NCBI GenBank assembly: GCA_023159155.1
Contig: JAJNNX010000025.1
Location: 581,092-645,091 of the forward strand
Reading direction: 5' to 3'
DNA from: Ustulina deusta
Lineage: Eukaryota; Ascomycota; Sordariomycetes; Xylariales; Xylariaceae
Length of the DNA stretch: 64,000 nt
Shown: positions 33,897-45,228 of the stretch, in pieces
How the letters are laid out: every line of letters begins with the position of its first letter
Numbering within the stretch: the stretch's first letter is position 1
The notes under the pieces: generated by a model
Told to the model about the DNA's origin: nothing
What the model saw: only the letters and a program-made list of their open reading frames with translations
The model's database searches: none
Translations under genes and position numbers: made by a program

Positions 33897-35183
33897 GATA
33901 CAATGACGGATTTTTGTACACAGGTATGCGCACTTAGCTAGAGGGAAAATAATCATAGCTTTTTGTAAGGCTTGCAAGTTTCGCCGTGGCTACCTATGTA
34001 ACTTCCCAACGGTAGTAAACAAACCCAAGCTTCTTATTCTTATGATTACCAATCACTGGGAATTCTTGTTGTCAAAAGTTTAGATGAACATTCTTCCTAG
34101 CTTGCCTGATTATTATAAGAGTGAGATGAGAAGAGCGATTGGGGTCCATTAAAAAAACATCTTCCAGAAAAACATACTCGTCAGCCTCAAATATGAATAA
34201 ATATCCAATCAAGGTCAAATACCCGCTAACAACCCGATCAACATAAATAGAAACTCATCTAATAGGGTTTTGGCAAGTCAACTACCGGGTTTCCGAGCGA
34301 GGCAGAGACTATCCTGGGAATCATGGAGGAGCTTCGCAGGTGGAACTAAGAACGGGTCGAGGACCTGATCGCTAGACTCGGGGCGACTTGTAATCTGAAG
34401 ACGAGAACCTTATCTTTAGAGGTGGTAATTATTTGATTTATGTCGAAAGACAAGCGTTTCGAAGGAATTTGTGATGATTTCCATGAGGTGAATGGTCGGT
34501 TGATCATAGGTCAGAATCTGCGGTCTCGACAGCCAAAGCTGCGGTAGGAGCTTTAACACGCTTTAGAGTTGTCGTTTCGCAAATAGGAAGGTTACCTAAT
34601 GATAAAAATATCGGCACATGTTGTTTTAGACAAACTAACTATCTAGAGTACCTAATCTACGTAATTTGTTGATTCCCTGTGTCATTATTATTACTTGAAG
34701 TGCCTTATACAGAGCAGAGTGAGTACAACCTGTATCGAGGCAGTATACATGCCTTGGCAATGTTGGCAAGCCACAGAAGTCTAAATTAGGGCAAGGTGTG
34801 TGGCTGGGTCAGTCTCCACAGCAGCTGGCCCAAGCTCCTGGGCATTACCTATTTTCAGAACCTGACACGAAAGCAAATCCTCTTCCTTTCTTTCTCTCGC
34901 ATTCCACCCTCCATCACCTTCCCTGGCGTCTTTGTGACAGGGTGTCCGATTGGCCGAGCAATATGCGAACTGCAGCGCAGTTGGCTGCCTGCTTGCCCAT
35001 TGTGTCAAAGTCGTCTTCGTTGCCGCCCTGAGGCTCTGAAAACGTGTTCTTGCCAATCAACAAAACTTGACTCTAGACTGCAAAGTCAGCCTGCAGGCGA
35101 GCATCTGGGACGGTTTCTCATCACCGCCTGCCAGACCACCACCACACACAGCTTGCATCACATCTCCAACAAGCATCTCCAAA
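33897..35183. other. intergenic, 1.3 kb
   Basis: A+T-rich 3' region followed by the Derlin promoter, which is GC-richer and carries overlapping chance frames. No gene supported. Confidence 0.5.
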
Positions 35184-36395
35184 ATGTCGGACGTTACCAC
35201 GCTTTACTTCTCGACGCCGCCGGTTGCGAGGTTTGTCTTGATTCGTTTCTCGCCGTGTTGATCTGTCGCTGACGCCCGGGCGGTCAATAGAACTGTGGCT
35301 ACAGTCGTGTTTCTCTGCTCCGTTGGTGTCTACACAGGCATGCTATCGATATATGGCTTCTTCTTCCATTACTCGATGCTACTCCAGTTCCCACCGGCCA
35401 TCCACCGATTGGTAACGAGCTTCCTCATAACGTCGAAAGACTTGGGTGTGCTCTTTGACACATATTTCGGTATGGATCGTGGGCCCGTTACACTATGCCG
35501 ACTCTAATGGACCATCTGTTAGTGTACAACTATCTCAGCCAGATGGAAAGGAGCAATGCCAAGTTCTCCAAGAAAGAGGATTTGATATGGTATCTCATGT
35601 TCATCAGTGGCGTCATAGTGGTAGGTCATTTTGCACTTGTTCAATCTTGCCTTCAGCGGCTGGTCTTCATCCTATCACAATTATCCCTCATATATCTGCC
35701 CGCATAGTGTCGTACTTCTACTGCTATAGCGGTTCCTGGAACTGAGGAAGATTACCCCCGCTCTCCGACTGGTTCGTCATTCGCAAACCTCATTAGGGCC
35801 AGTTCGGAGTGTGGGCATGGTGGGATGTCTTATGGATGACTCGGGTGATGTCTTTGACAATTTGCTCGGGTGGTCTTTAGCGCCCTACATATTATCATTT
35901 TGTTCTTTGTCTCGCAACGTCCAAGTCCAGAGACGAAAACATAGTTGCTAACTACAACATTAGTTGGTCAATCAACTCTTTACCGGAGCTGTTCTATATT
36001 TGCATGCATTGCTTATAGCAATCTGCTATACTGCAACCCAAGACCAGCGAGGGATGCAGGCACATTTCTACGTAGTGACTGTTCCTGCCCAGCTCATGCC
36101 TTGGTGCATGCTCTTAGCCCAGCTTCTGTTTGCTGGCTGGGGCTCGTTCCTGCTAGGTCTAACTGGCATTTTTGCCGCCCACTTACACGACTTCCTAACA
36201 CGAATCTACCCTGAGTTTGGTCGTGGCACAAACTTGATTCCAACACCTGGGTTCATTTCTTGGATCTTACGCAATCCTCGAATAAGAAATACGGGATATG
36301 GAACAGCATACGTACCCCCTATCGATTCAAGCGGTCGAGGTGGTCCGTTGCCAGACTCATGGAGAAGCAAGGGACCAGGGAGACGCCTCGGTTAA
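35184..36395 (+). CDS. Derlin (Der1-like ER membrane protein)
   Basis: Exons 35184-35230, 35291-35469, 35523-35620 and 35964-36395 encode 251 aa. Derlins are rhomboid pseudoproteases of the ER that move misfolded proteins out for degradation. The N-terminal TLYFSTPPVART is the family start. Membrane segments include VATVVFLCSVGVYTG, ISGVIVLVNQLFTGAVLYL and LLAQLLFAGWGSFLLGLTGI, and the cytosolic tail is Pro/Gly-rich. A DTYFVYNYLSQMERSNAKFS loop stands where the Derlin YxYSxxLE region is expected. No catalytic Ser-His pair is seen, as expected. Intron 3 (343 bp, GTAGGT...CATTAG, CTAAC branch) is the longest in the window. Der1 and Dfm1 types cannot be separated with certainty. Confidence 0.87.
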
Positions 36396-37100
36396 GGCTA
36401 GGAAACAACGATAACAGAAATGAATAATGATGAATTGCTTTGGCAAAAAGCGAAACAATATTGAACCCTGAACTGTTCCTTGAGGATTGAGTGCTTTGTA
36501 AACGTGTCCCCTTAGTCGATTCCCGTCTCCTACAGTTCTAATTCGGGTCTAACTACCTCGGCGACTTTCACACACCTTTCCTTGCATCGCTCACCCTCAC
36601 AGTTGCTCACTTTGCATGCTGGTTAGGTACATATGGAATCATTAATTACTCGGATTGGACCTCGGCTGTGAGATGCCTCCCATAATCATGCAAATATATC
36701 ATTGCAGGTCTAATTATGAGATATGGTTGAGGGGGTCACACCAGGAAAGGTGCAGAACCCACCAAGCACAGCATATACTTGCCGAACAGCACGTCTCAGA
36801 ATTCGATTTATCTGCATCCGAAACCTGTCTGTAGCAAATTGGGCTAGATTGTACACAATGATAGTATGTTGGCTATCGACCATATATCACACATCAATAC
36901 TACTAGTAAGGTAGGAGCTTCGTTCTTCCGTCATTCATTATTCCATTGTAGACACATACCGAGGATTCCCTCATGCAATCTGGATTATCCACGTCTACCT
37001 GGGTATGAAAACAGTCTATTCATACAATTAATGCTGTCTGAAGCAATCTTCTCCGCTCATGCTCTTCATCGTCTTCCCACTTGGTGTGTCGCCCTAGTCG
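36396..37100. other. convergent 3' intergenic, 0.7 kb
   Basis: Spacer between the 3' ends of the Derlin and the two-repeat secreted protein gene. Nothing else seen. Confidence 0.5.
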
Positions 37101-38195
37101 CTAATGAGTCTGTCCGCCACAATCGCAAGGCTCGACAACACCTCCGTCAGGCGTCGGTGTCAAGAACTCCGACTTGCTGATGTCCGAGAATCCGAAGAAG
37201 GCTTCGGTGTCGCGAGTCGGGCTGGGACAGTCGGGGAATGGATGTCAGATAGATATCTACCTCGTTGAGGATGGAACCGGGAGCAAAAACAACATACCTC
37301 ACAAGTGTCATGATGCCTGCATCGCTGGCGGCCAGGTATCCCCAGGACACGTAGAAGCCGCTCTCCTGGCACTTCATGTTGTAGAATTGCCACTTCGCGA
37401 GGTCGACGACGTCGTCGGGCGCCTGGAGGTACAGAGTGCAGGGGACCGGCTCCAAGTCCTCGCCGTTGGTGCCGTCGATGGCGAAGCTCATGAACACGGT
37501 GTTTGTGCCGGTGTCGATTCCTGTCGTGGATGCTACTCAGTATTTTTTTCTGCGCTCCCACCCCCCACCCCCCTCCTCGTCCCTACCAACCAGTCCCCGT
37601 GCTAATGATACAGAAGTAGGTAGGTAGGTATAGTAAGAGTGGATCACTTACGACGTGCCAGGACCGGAATCGACCACACGACCTTGTCCCCACCGCTCTC
37701 TCGTCCGGCCAGGGACGGGGTCTTGGAACCGGAGTCTCTCACCGTCGACGTCTGCGGCGGGATGGCCCTGCCGGAATCGAGCGTGGCGTCGAGGAACGCG
37801 AAATTCGCCCGCGTGTCCTCGTTCACGTTCTCGACCACCATGGCCACGAACCCGTCCTCGTTGTGGCCCGCGCTGACGTAGAAGCCGTGGTGCGACTTGC
37901 TGCATCTGACCGGGCCGAAATCATCGACGGCGCAGTCGTGGCCCTTGGGCACCCGCACGCTGAACTTGCAGTGCACCGGCGTGCTGTTGGCCGTCGTGCC
38001 GTTGGCTTCTGTGGCGGATTGCGTGATCGCCATCTTCCACTTGCAGGTCCTGTGCTTGTGCACCCGCTTGCGGGAGACCTGGTCGAGAGTCCATTGCTCG
38101 ACCGGATATGACGGTGCCGCGCTCGTGGGCTGGACGGGCGTGGCGGCGCCGAGGAGGGAGAGGAGAGCGACGGGGATGATGGTGAGGGAACGCAT
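37101..38195 (-). CDS. secreted protein with internal duplication, 295 aa
   Basis: Exons 38195-37652, 37520-37298 and 37221-37101; introns 131 bp (GTAAGT...GACAG) and 76 bp (GTATGT...CCCAG, CTGAC branch). MRSLTIIPVALLSLLGAATP is a signal peptide. The mature protein holds two related halves: the first has CKFSVRVP..., C-S-K-S, then GFYVSAGHNEDGFVAMVV; the second has CTLYLQAP..., KCQES, then GFYVSWGYLAASDAGIMTLV. Each half thus has two cysteines and a GFYVS-x-G core. The C-terminus is short and Cys-containing (VEPCDCGGQTH). I do not know the family. A TATATAA box lies 166 bp upstream. The last exon would be missed if the frame were simply read on past the 37297 donor. Confidence 0.72.
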
Positions 38196-39504
38196 TGTGG
38201 TATCGATACCTATAATGTGGCTGATGATGGCGATGCAGTTATAGTGGGATAGCAATGAAACGGGCGAAGTCGTCGTGAGGCGATTCGGGGAACGCGGTGG
38301 GTGTGGCGAGATGTGGGTGGGCGAGGGAGTGAAGAGGTTCAACGTGCTTTGGGTGTTTGTTTATATAGACTGCCAGCAACTCGAGCCTGCCTCCTCCCCC
38401 AGGTCCAGCGTTTACGAAAGAGTAACTGACCTCTCTGCCTCGGTACTTACCCTGGGAATAGGAAGTTGAGGTGTATCCCGCCTCCCTCACATTCCCAGTT
38501 GCTTGTGACGAGCAACCATGAGACATGGCAAGTGCAGATGTCCTTACCCCCCCTCCAGGGGAACCGACAAACTCAACATCGTTTCGGCTAGGTAGGAATA
38601 GCGAAGCCGTGCCCGAGCTCGTAGCCCTCGATCTTGCCTCGCTCTGCCCAGTGCTACGTCGACACGGCGGCGTGGTTACCCAGCACATCTGCATCTGCAA
38701 TGTCTGCATGTTTGCGGTTTTTCTGCACGTGTTATCGACGCTGCCGCCCCGGGGCCTCTTGTCAAACATGGCGGATTTGGAGGACGGAAGCCCGGACGCG
38801 CTCGGGTGCGTGCCGAATTAGCCCTAGGCAGCGATGGATTCACGAATAGACGGCCAGAATCCCATATATTCCTCGGTCGACAGCCCTTGCCGACTCCCGG
38901 AACCTGTGAGACGATGTTCTTCTCTACGGCGTTCCTGGATGGAACACCGCTCCAACAATAACGACTACAACCAAGAGGATCCTTCTTCGTCGTCGTCGCT
39001 AAATGGAAATGGTTCAATTACGTCCGTTTGTTGTGGTAGCACTAGGAGAGGGCCGTAACCGGAGTCTTGATGAAAGACTTGGCTTTAGTCAGACTCTGGC
39101 CTCAAGGGACAGTCGTTAGATTATTAGGTTTGAGGATGGCATCATCATCACAGCCTTCAATGTATTTGCCAATCGTGCCTACAAGTTGAAAGGGCTTGTG
39201 GGTCATGTTAATTCGCTCTTATTATTGAGCATGTGAAGAAGAATGCGATATAAGAATGAAAGGCATCTATCTCATAGCCGACGTAATAGATCAATTGATT
39301 ACTATCTTGCATCTTGGCCGAGAATCCATGCGCGATAACCCAAAAAGTCGTATTCCAAATGTCCTAATATTCGTATCACATAGACCGATCCATTGTATCC
39401 CGCTGCAAAATGCCGATCCAGATACCAAAAATCCTACAAGTCTGGTATATCCTTCCATATGCGCCAATACCCATGCATTAAATATTCATACAAATACGAT
39501 ATGC
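38196..39504. other. intergenic, 1.3 kb
   Basis: Holds the promoter of the two-repeat secreted protein and the 3' flank of the membrane protein gene. GC-rich chance frames occur but none has family features. Confidence 0.5.
38361..38367 (-). promoter_or_regulatory. TATA box of the two-repeat secreted protein gene
   Basis: On the minus strand this reads TATATAA, 166 bp before the ATG at 38195. Confidence 0.5.
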
Positions 39505-41358
39505 TCAGCCATGGAAGGCGCTCTTCCCTGCCTTGACTTCACCTTCAGCCATGGTCCAAGGATGTTTGCGACCGTCAGCCGCCGTTGTCTCAATGATTAG
39601 TGGTGGGGGCGGCTGTCTGCGCTTTGCCCACTGACTCTCCTTCAAAGGGGGTTCATTAGGAGCTATAGGTTTACTATTGTCTAGGCCAATAGAAATATCT
39701 GCCGGATGTTGGCTTTCTGAATTTGACACCGGCTCCGAAGGGTCATCTATCGGAGTGGCGCCCTGAACTGCAATCGTTGGTGGTGTGTATTTCTTAGGCA
39801 CACGAATGCGAGGAACCGATGGAAATGCGAGGAACGGAACCTTATTTGCTCGAGCGGGGGGAGGAGGTGGTGGTAGGTTTTGTGTGCCAGAAGTAGAAGG
39901 CAGGGTGGAATTTAGTAGGGGTCGTCGGTCCGGGGATGGTCCACGGCTGTCTATTGAAGAATTCCGAGTATGAGGAGGATACTGATTAGATGATGATCCA
40001 CGGAATCGTGATGGATCACCCATTACTGCAACCGGAGGAAGCCCTGGTGGTGGCGGCGGCAACAAGCTAATCCCGCCGGCATCTTCTGTCGCGCGCAAAT
40101 ATGCTTGTAGGGCATAAGAATCTGGCTTATTCGTCTTGATGGGTCCTGAGGGTGATGGTTCTCGTGATCCTTGACGACTATAAGTTCGTGGAAGATAAGC
40201 TGGATGTGTGGGCAAGACACTTTGAGGATTATGCCTCATGTTGTTTGGGTTGGTGGCGTAATGCGGTTGGTTTGAATGGATTCCTCTTTCCAACATCTTA
40301 TAGTACTCTGCATTGTTCGCATAATTGTTTTGTATGCGGGTATTGTAGTCGCTCATTTGCGATGGAGCCCTCTTCTCGCCGTCTAAAAATCCACGACCAC
40401 GACCAACGAGAGGCGTGGTAGATCTATTTCCAGTTCGAGGGTCATTATGGGGTCCGACTGTCCCTAGAAAGAGACGCTTCTGACGGCGGCGGTAAACCCA
40501 GAACAGTGCTAGACCACCAAGGAATAGCAAAGCAGCCCCAAGTGAGATGCCAACAATAGCTCCAGTAGAAGTAATCCCGAAACTGTTACCTTTGCTATCC
40601 GACAATGTCTGGGAAAGGGGAGCGGTGATATTGACTAATGAACCGGTAAAGAGGGAGTCGCTGAGTCCAATCAATTCGCCTGGTGCTGGTTTTTGTTCAC
40701 AGCCTGCTTTCAGTGCTGTCATGACTACAAAAGGTCAGCGATGTCGAGTCAGCATGTAGAAAGATATTCATACAATTTGACATATACCCCTGATTAGTGC
40801 TGGATGCAAAGCACTTGATGCAGTCGTCAACATTAGGTGAGCTTGCGAAATCGCCATCCGCTGTGCAATATTCGAATTGATCCCTATTTGAATCCAAGCT
40901 ACCGGCTTCAAGTGCCTTTTTCAAAGGCTGACAGCCCCAATTGATAGTGCAAGGGGACGAGACCCCTCCCGAAGCGTTGGGAAAACTAAATAGGCAGACA
41001 TCCACGGAGTAGCGGATATTATCTACAGTCATTGTTAGCGAGACCATAGTGACCAGTACAGATGGCTGTTCATACAGAGAAACCATGAAACATCGCTCTC
41101 GGCCGCGCTGGTCGCATTGCTCTTCTGTAGGCAGTCGAGACAGTTCTTGAACTTGATGCCGGTGGCTGAGTTATCATAGCTGCCATCGGTGCATGTAATG
41201 TCGCCAGGTGTTGTGTTCGAAGAGCCCGGGTTCAGCGGGTCACTCTCCGGGTTGTCCAGACAAAAGGCGGCACACGTTGACCCAGGCGTGACCTGCAGAG
41301 CAGCCACATCTGGCAGAAGGCAGGTGGATAACAATAACAAGATCACGAACGGCGTCAT
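39505..41358 (-). CDS. single-pass membrane protein with Cys-rich ectodomain and Pro-rich tail
   Basis: Exons 41358-41076, 41022-40774 and 40724-39505 (introns 53 and 49 bp, CTAAC/CTGAC branches) encode 583 aa. MTPFVILLLLSTCLLPDVAALQ is a signal peptide. The ectodomain of ~200 residues has spaced cysteines (CAAFCLDNPES, ITCTD, NCLDC, DVCLF, GCQP, YCTAD, DDCIKC, GCEQ) and N-glycosylation sites. One membrane helix (AIVGISLGAALLFLGGLALF, about residues 230-252) is followed by VYRRRQKR and a ~320-residue tail rich in Pro and Ser, with poly-Pro runs and PS/SP repeats. Similar Pezizomycotina proteins are called LPXTG-domain proteins, although no sortase exists in fungi. The shape suggests a cell-wall or surface sensor; the function is unknown. 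Confidence 0.8.
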
Positions 41359-42661
41359 GCTGGGACAAGACGATGGGCGGGATTGGACTGGGATGAAGAA
41401 GCGGACGACGGGATTCACTACCTCCCCAGCATGGCACAAAGTAGATGCCGATCAAAACCGAGGCGGACGTGTGTGTGCTCAGGGTTCAGTTCAATCTCGA
41501 GTCAATCACACGAACACGCCCGTCAAGGGAAGAATACACAGTAAGGAGAGCAACCGGACGAGTGAGGAGGAGCTAAGTCGTCTATATTTCAATCCTGCAC
41601 GACCATTGACAGGTCGACATCAAGACACACCCACGCCATGGCAGCAGAGGGACTAGCCTAGTCTGCAAAAATACTTTGTCCTATGAAGAGCCCCATGGCG
41701 GCATGGAGATCTCGGAGGGCGTCTACGGACATGGCTTGTCCACGGTCCCAGTCCGAACCCAGCAATGATCGAGCGTGCTGCGTCCAGGCGTGTCTGGCTA
41801 GCCGGCCAATCAGGGGCCCCGAGCTCAACGAGTCGCGTACACACGACGGCGGGAAAGCTGCTGTTTGACGCCCAATGGGCAAATTGAGGAAAGACCCGGC
41901 GAACCAAAGAGTGCCGAACTGACAGCGGTGGCTGGAGAGAGACAGTCTGCCTCTGCCCTGCGCTGGCTGCAGCGGAGTTTGGTTGGTGGGATGAGTGGGC
42001 GTCGGCGCTTGGCTTGCAGGGACAGTGGGCCCGGATGCTGGCCTGCAGCCCATGTAAAGAACTTGAACGCCTCGAGCCGGGATTCAAGCTTCAAGCTGCT
42101 GTACTGTAATAAGCGCCGACCGCCTAACGCGACCTTCCTAACCCCACAATGACTCGCCTGGCCAATGATATGCGTGTCTGCGGATCAACACACGACCTAC
42201 TTGCTTACCTACATGTACCTACTGCACTTACATACTGCGTGCACACAGCTGTAAATGCCGTCAAGGTAACTGGAGACTGCCACAACACCTCATGCGTAGT
42301 CTAGTTGTGCGTAGATAAAATGCAGAACAATGCGGCGAAGTGCAGATAATAGAAGTGCCTAGTAATGTCGTCCCTTGAGATCTCTACTACGCTTTCGGAC
42401 GGTTGGCCGTATTAGGCACAATCACTCTAGGTACTTCTGTATAAGTATGCAGGGCCGGTTGAGGTATTTCATCTCCTTGCGATCAAGAACAAAGTGCGCT
42501 TCGTCTAGCTGCACCTCGGCTACGCAAACACTCGGACAATTCGAATAAGCGCAGGCTGTCCCGTCGTTCGCTCTTGTCCACACCCTTGCTACGTGGTGTA
42601 GGTAGCGTAGGTACTAGGTAGGCACCCTAAGTAGATATATACTGTATAGGATGCTGACTGA

Positions 42662-42710
42662 CCTGCCCAATCCGTTGGCGCTAGCGCGGCAATTGAGTGG
42701 ATTGGGCAGG
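42662..42710. repeat. 12-bp perfect inverted repeat with 25-nt spacer
   Basis: The arms CCTGCCCAATCC (42662-42673) and GGATTGGGCAGG (42699-42710) are exact reverse complements. They could form a hairpin or be a dyad binding site containing CCAAT. No neighbouring gene start is close. Confidence 0.85.
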
Positions 42711-42917
42711 ACCAACAAGCGAGACAACCGATGAACAGCGATGTGATAGTGTGTGATCACACTTGCATCATGCATAGCGCATGTAAAAATTGGCTGATTT
42801 TCCACTTTCGATCCGCTCGGCTTGCATGTGTAGAATGCCGGCCTGCTTCAGAATAGCGTTCATCATTGATTCAGCTCCTGCGAACCATTGCAAACTATAC
42901 CTTTCTAGGTCTTCCTT

Positions 42918-42966
42918 TTCTCTCTCTCTCTTTTTATTTTTTTTTTATTTTTTTTTATTTTTTCCC
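42918..42966. repeat. CT and T-rich low-complexity tract
   Basis: A (CT)n run followed by T tracts interrupted by single A residues. Confidence 0.8.
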
Positions 42967-44054
42967 TCCTTGACAAGTGAAGATTGGCCGGATGTAATTA
43001 GGCTTACCTAAAATGATGATGTGCACCCATGACACGGTCCAAAGGCCGACTCCAACTTCCACATATACATGGTTTCAACGGCGGTGTTCTTACTGAAAAG
43101 CGAGCAGTTCTTCCAACTTATTCATTCGAATGTTGACGCCTCTAACCCTACCTAACACATTCAGCGAGCGCCAATTACAGGAACACTACCTAGTCTTTGC
43201 GATGTAGAGTCATTTGTTTATTCACCTTGTAGTGTTCTGAAGATAGTCTGGCTTTATGTGAATCATACGGTCATCAACACAGCTTTCCTATAACCTTGCT
43301 GCACTGGTCCTCGTAGCGGTCCTTGGGGGGGGATTCCGAAAATCTTGGGGAATGCTGGGGGGGTAGCTGAAAACCTTGCACGGCTGTAGAATTCCTCGAA
43401 ACCCGAAAGATGCAACCATGAGGTCTCAATCGAGCCTTCGACTTAATTAGTGTAGGTACCTACCTACCCAGCAGTACAGGGGTATTGAAGGAGAAAACGA
43501 CTACACCGTAGCATGGAGGGCTTGCTGTACTCATTGACGGGCATTATGCGAGAAGATTATTTCTTATTAATTGATCATTTTGGAGACTGTCCGTAGCTTT
43601 TAAACTAAAATTCAATCTGCGGTACGGTACTAGATAACAAAGAAAAGGATTCTAAGACTGTATTGAACACGGGGTAATTAATATATGTTGACATAAATAA
43701 ATGTGCGCCTACTAGTAGTGAGTAACTAAAAGCCAGCAATACGTACGATCATGGTACTATACCATTTTGTACCTAGATGTTGACAGCCAGTTTTCTGCAC
43801 TACGATTTAGCTAACGTTGGTGTGCTGCAATTAGAAGTGACGCGAATGGGATAGAGAGTCGAGCGACCAGGATAAAAACTCGATACCTATTATACTGTGA
43901 CAGGACATCTATACCTAGCCATCTATTCTATCTTCGTTTTGCAACACAGATCACCTGCAATATCCCATTAACATACCACACTAGGGATACGCTATGAAAC
44001 TGACCAGCTGAGGAGATGTCTCTCGGTATCCTTGGTGTTAACCGCTCCCCAAGT

Positions 44055-44079
44055 TGTATAGCCACATGGTGGCTATACA
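44055..44079. repeat. 25-bp palindrome (11-bp arms, 3-nt loop)
   Basis: TGTATAGCCAC and GTGGCTATACA are exact reverse complements separated by ATG. The symmetry is perfect although the flanks are ordinary unique sequence. Confidence 0.9.
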
Positions 44080-44674
44080 GCCCCTTGTTCAGCCACTTCC
44101 AGTTCCACCTACTCGACTTCACTACGAAGACACTGAATGAGGTCAAGAGCGTAAGTAGGCAGTTGGGTAAGCTTCTCAAAGAGCCCGTTGGTAAAGTTCC
44201 GTTGCTTTGGTAATTAATTCCTCAGCTCAATGCCCTTTCCACAGCACGTTAATATGGTAGAGAATTCAATGGCTGTAGTCGACGTCAATTAATACTAGAA
44301 ATTACCCTAAACCCAGATTTCAATCCTCCGACCTAGATATTCCGCAGGATTAGATAGACGATGCACAATGGAGACATGTACACAATCGCTAGGTCCATCA
44401 GAGCACAGATATTGTTAATAATGACTCTACTGTAATTTCAAGCGACAGTACTACGAAAGCTAGAACCCTCAGAGCATTCCACATACAGTTATCTTCCACT
44501 ACGTCTTCTGTAATCCAAACGGAAGACCCGACTAATACTAGCATATTCCCAACAACTTCATATTCATGAGCATCGTAGAATAGATGATGAGTGGAGTTTG
44601 TATATTGTTTAATATCAATGTGCTTACATAGATGTTTGGCGTACAAGGCAGTGGCTTTCCACGAGGGGCTGTTC

Positions 44675-45228
44675 TCAGGTTACGAATTTCTGATAGTTTG
44701 TGTCACGCCTTCTGGGGCAAGAAAGATCCTTCGTATTTATATCAGAGACATCACGGTTGAATGCCAGAACTATATCTCCACTTGCCACTGGTTGCTCGGG
44801 AGTGGTAGTTGAAGGTTATTGTAAACCGTACTTTGGCTGGCCGCCAGGTTGGCTGTGTTTCCTACCACCACACTTGCGATTTTACCGATCCTGTCAAGCA
44901 CGTATGCTATCATATCAGCCGTATTAGCCTGCATTGCAGTCAGAGGCATCTTCTCTATAACTTCGAGATGGACGTCGACTCAAGCTTCCAATACCGGAAC
45001 ACACGTTCGACGCTGCGCTACACACCTGAAACTTCAGGTTGTTTGTCTCTACGTTAGTACGTCTCTGAAAGGTCACCCGGCTGGCAGATAAGTCATGGGG
45101 AAGAAGTTATATACCTGCTCGAGGCAACCTAGTACGCCGGCGAGATTATCCTCCACATACACGGTACTATTGCTATTCCCCAAGGATGCCGGTACGTGGG
45201 CCGAGAAGACCGGATTATCACTGTTACG
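44675..45228 (-). pseudogene. remnant of a conserved fungal membrane/secreted-type protein gene
   Basis: On the minus strand three coding-like pieces follow each other but do not share a frame. Piece 1 (45228-45074) includes NSTVYVEDNLAGVLGCLEQ. Piece 2 (about 45010-44770) includes MPLTAMQANTADMIAYVL and LPLPSNQWQVE. Piece 3 (about 44780-44675) includes LAFNRDVSDIN. From memory, a family of large uncharacterised Pezizomycotina proteins carries a VxVLGCxEQ motif followed by LxxxQ...LPNNQWQxEV in this order. The stop after piece 1 might be an intron, since a CTAAC and a TTTCAG lie just beyond it, but piece 2 ends in a TAG and piece 3 is in another frame. The N-terminal part is absent because the AT-rich block begins about 80 bp further. 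A weak continuation may reach 44398. Confidence 0.55.

Larger units (their letters stand above)
41359..44674. other. intergenic, 3.3 kb approaching the AT block
   Basis: No gene with support. The left 0.8 kb is GC-rich promoter-like DNA; the rest becomes progressively A+T-richer. Two perfect inverted repeats and a CT/T-rich tract are listed separately. Several TACCTA/TAGGTA clusters occur (about 42200, 42600, 43455). Confidence 0.5.

Noticed and set aside
34796..35272. 158-codon plus-strand frame before the Derlin
   Set aside because: It runs through the Derlin promoter and first exon in another frame with no recognisable domain.
38239..38769. 176-codon minus-strand frame upstream of the two-repeat secreted protein
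   Set aside because: It overlaps the TATA box and leader of a better supported gene and has no family features.
41653..42094. several 60-145-codon frames upstream of the membrane protein gene
   Set aside because: Overlapping frames on both strands in GC-rich promoter DNA; none has family similarity or splice partners.
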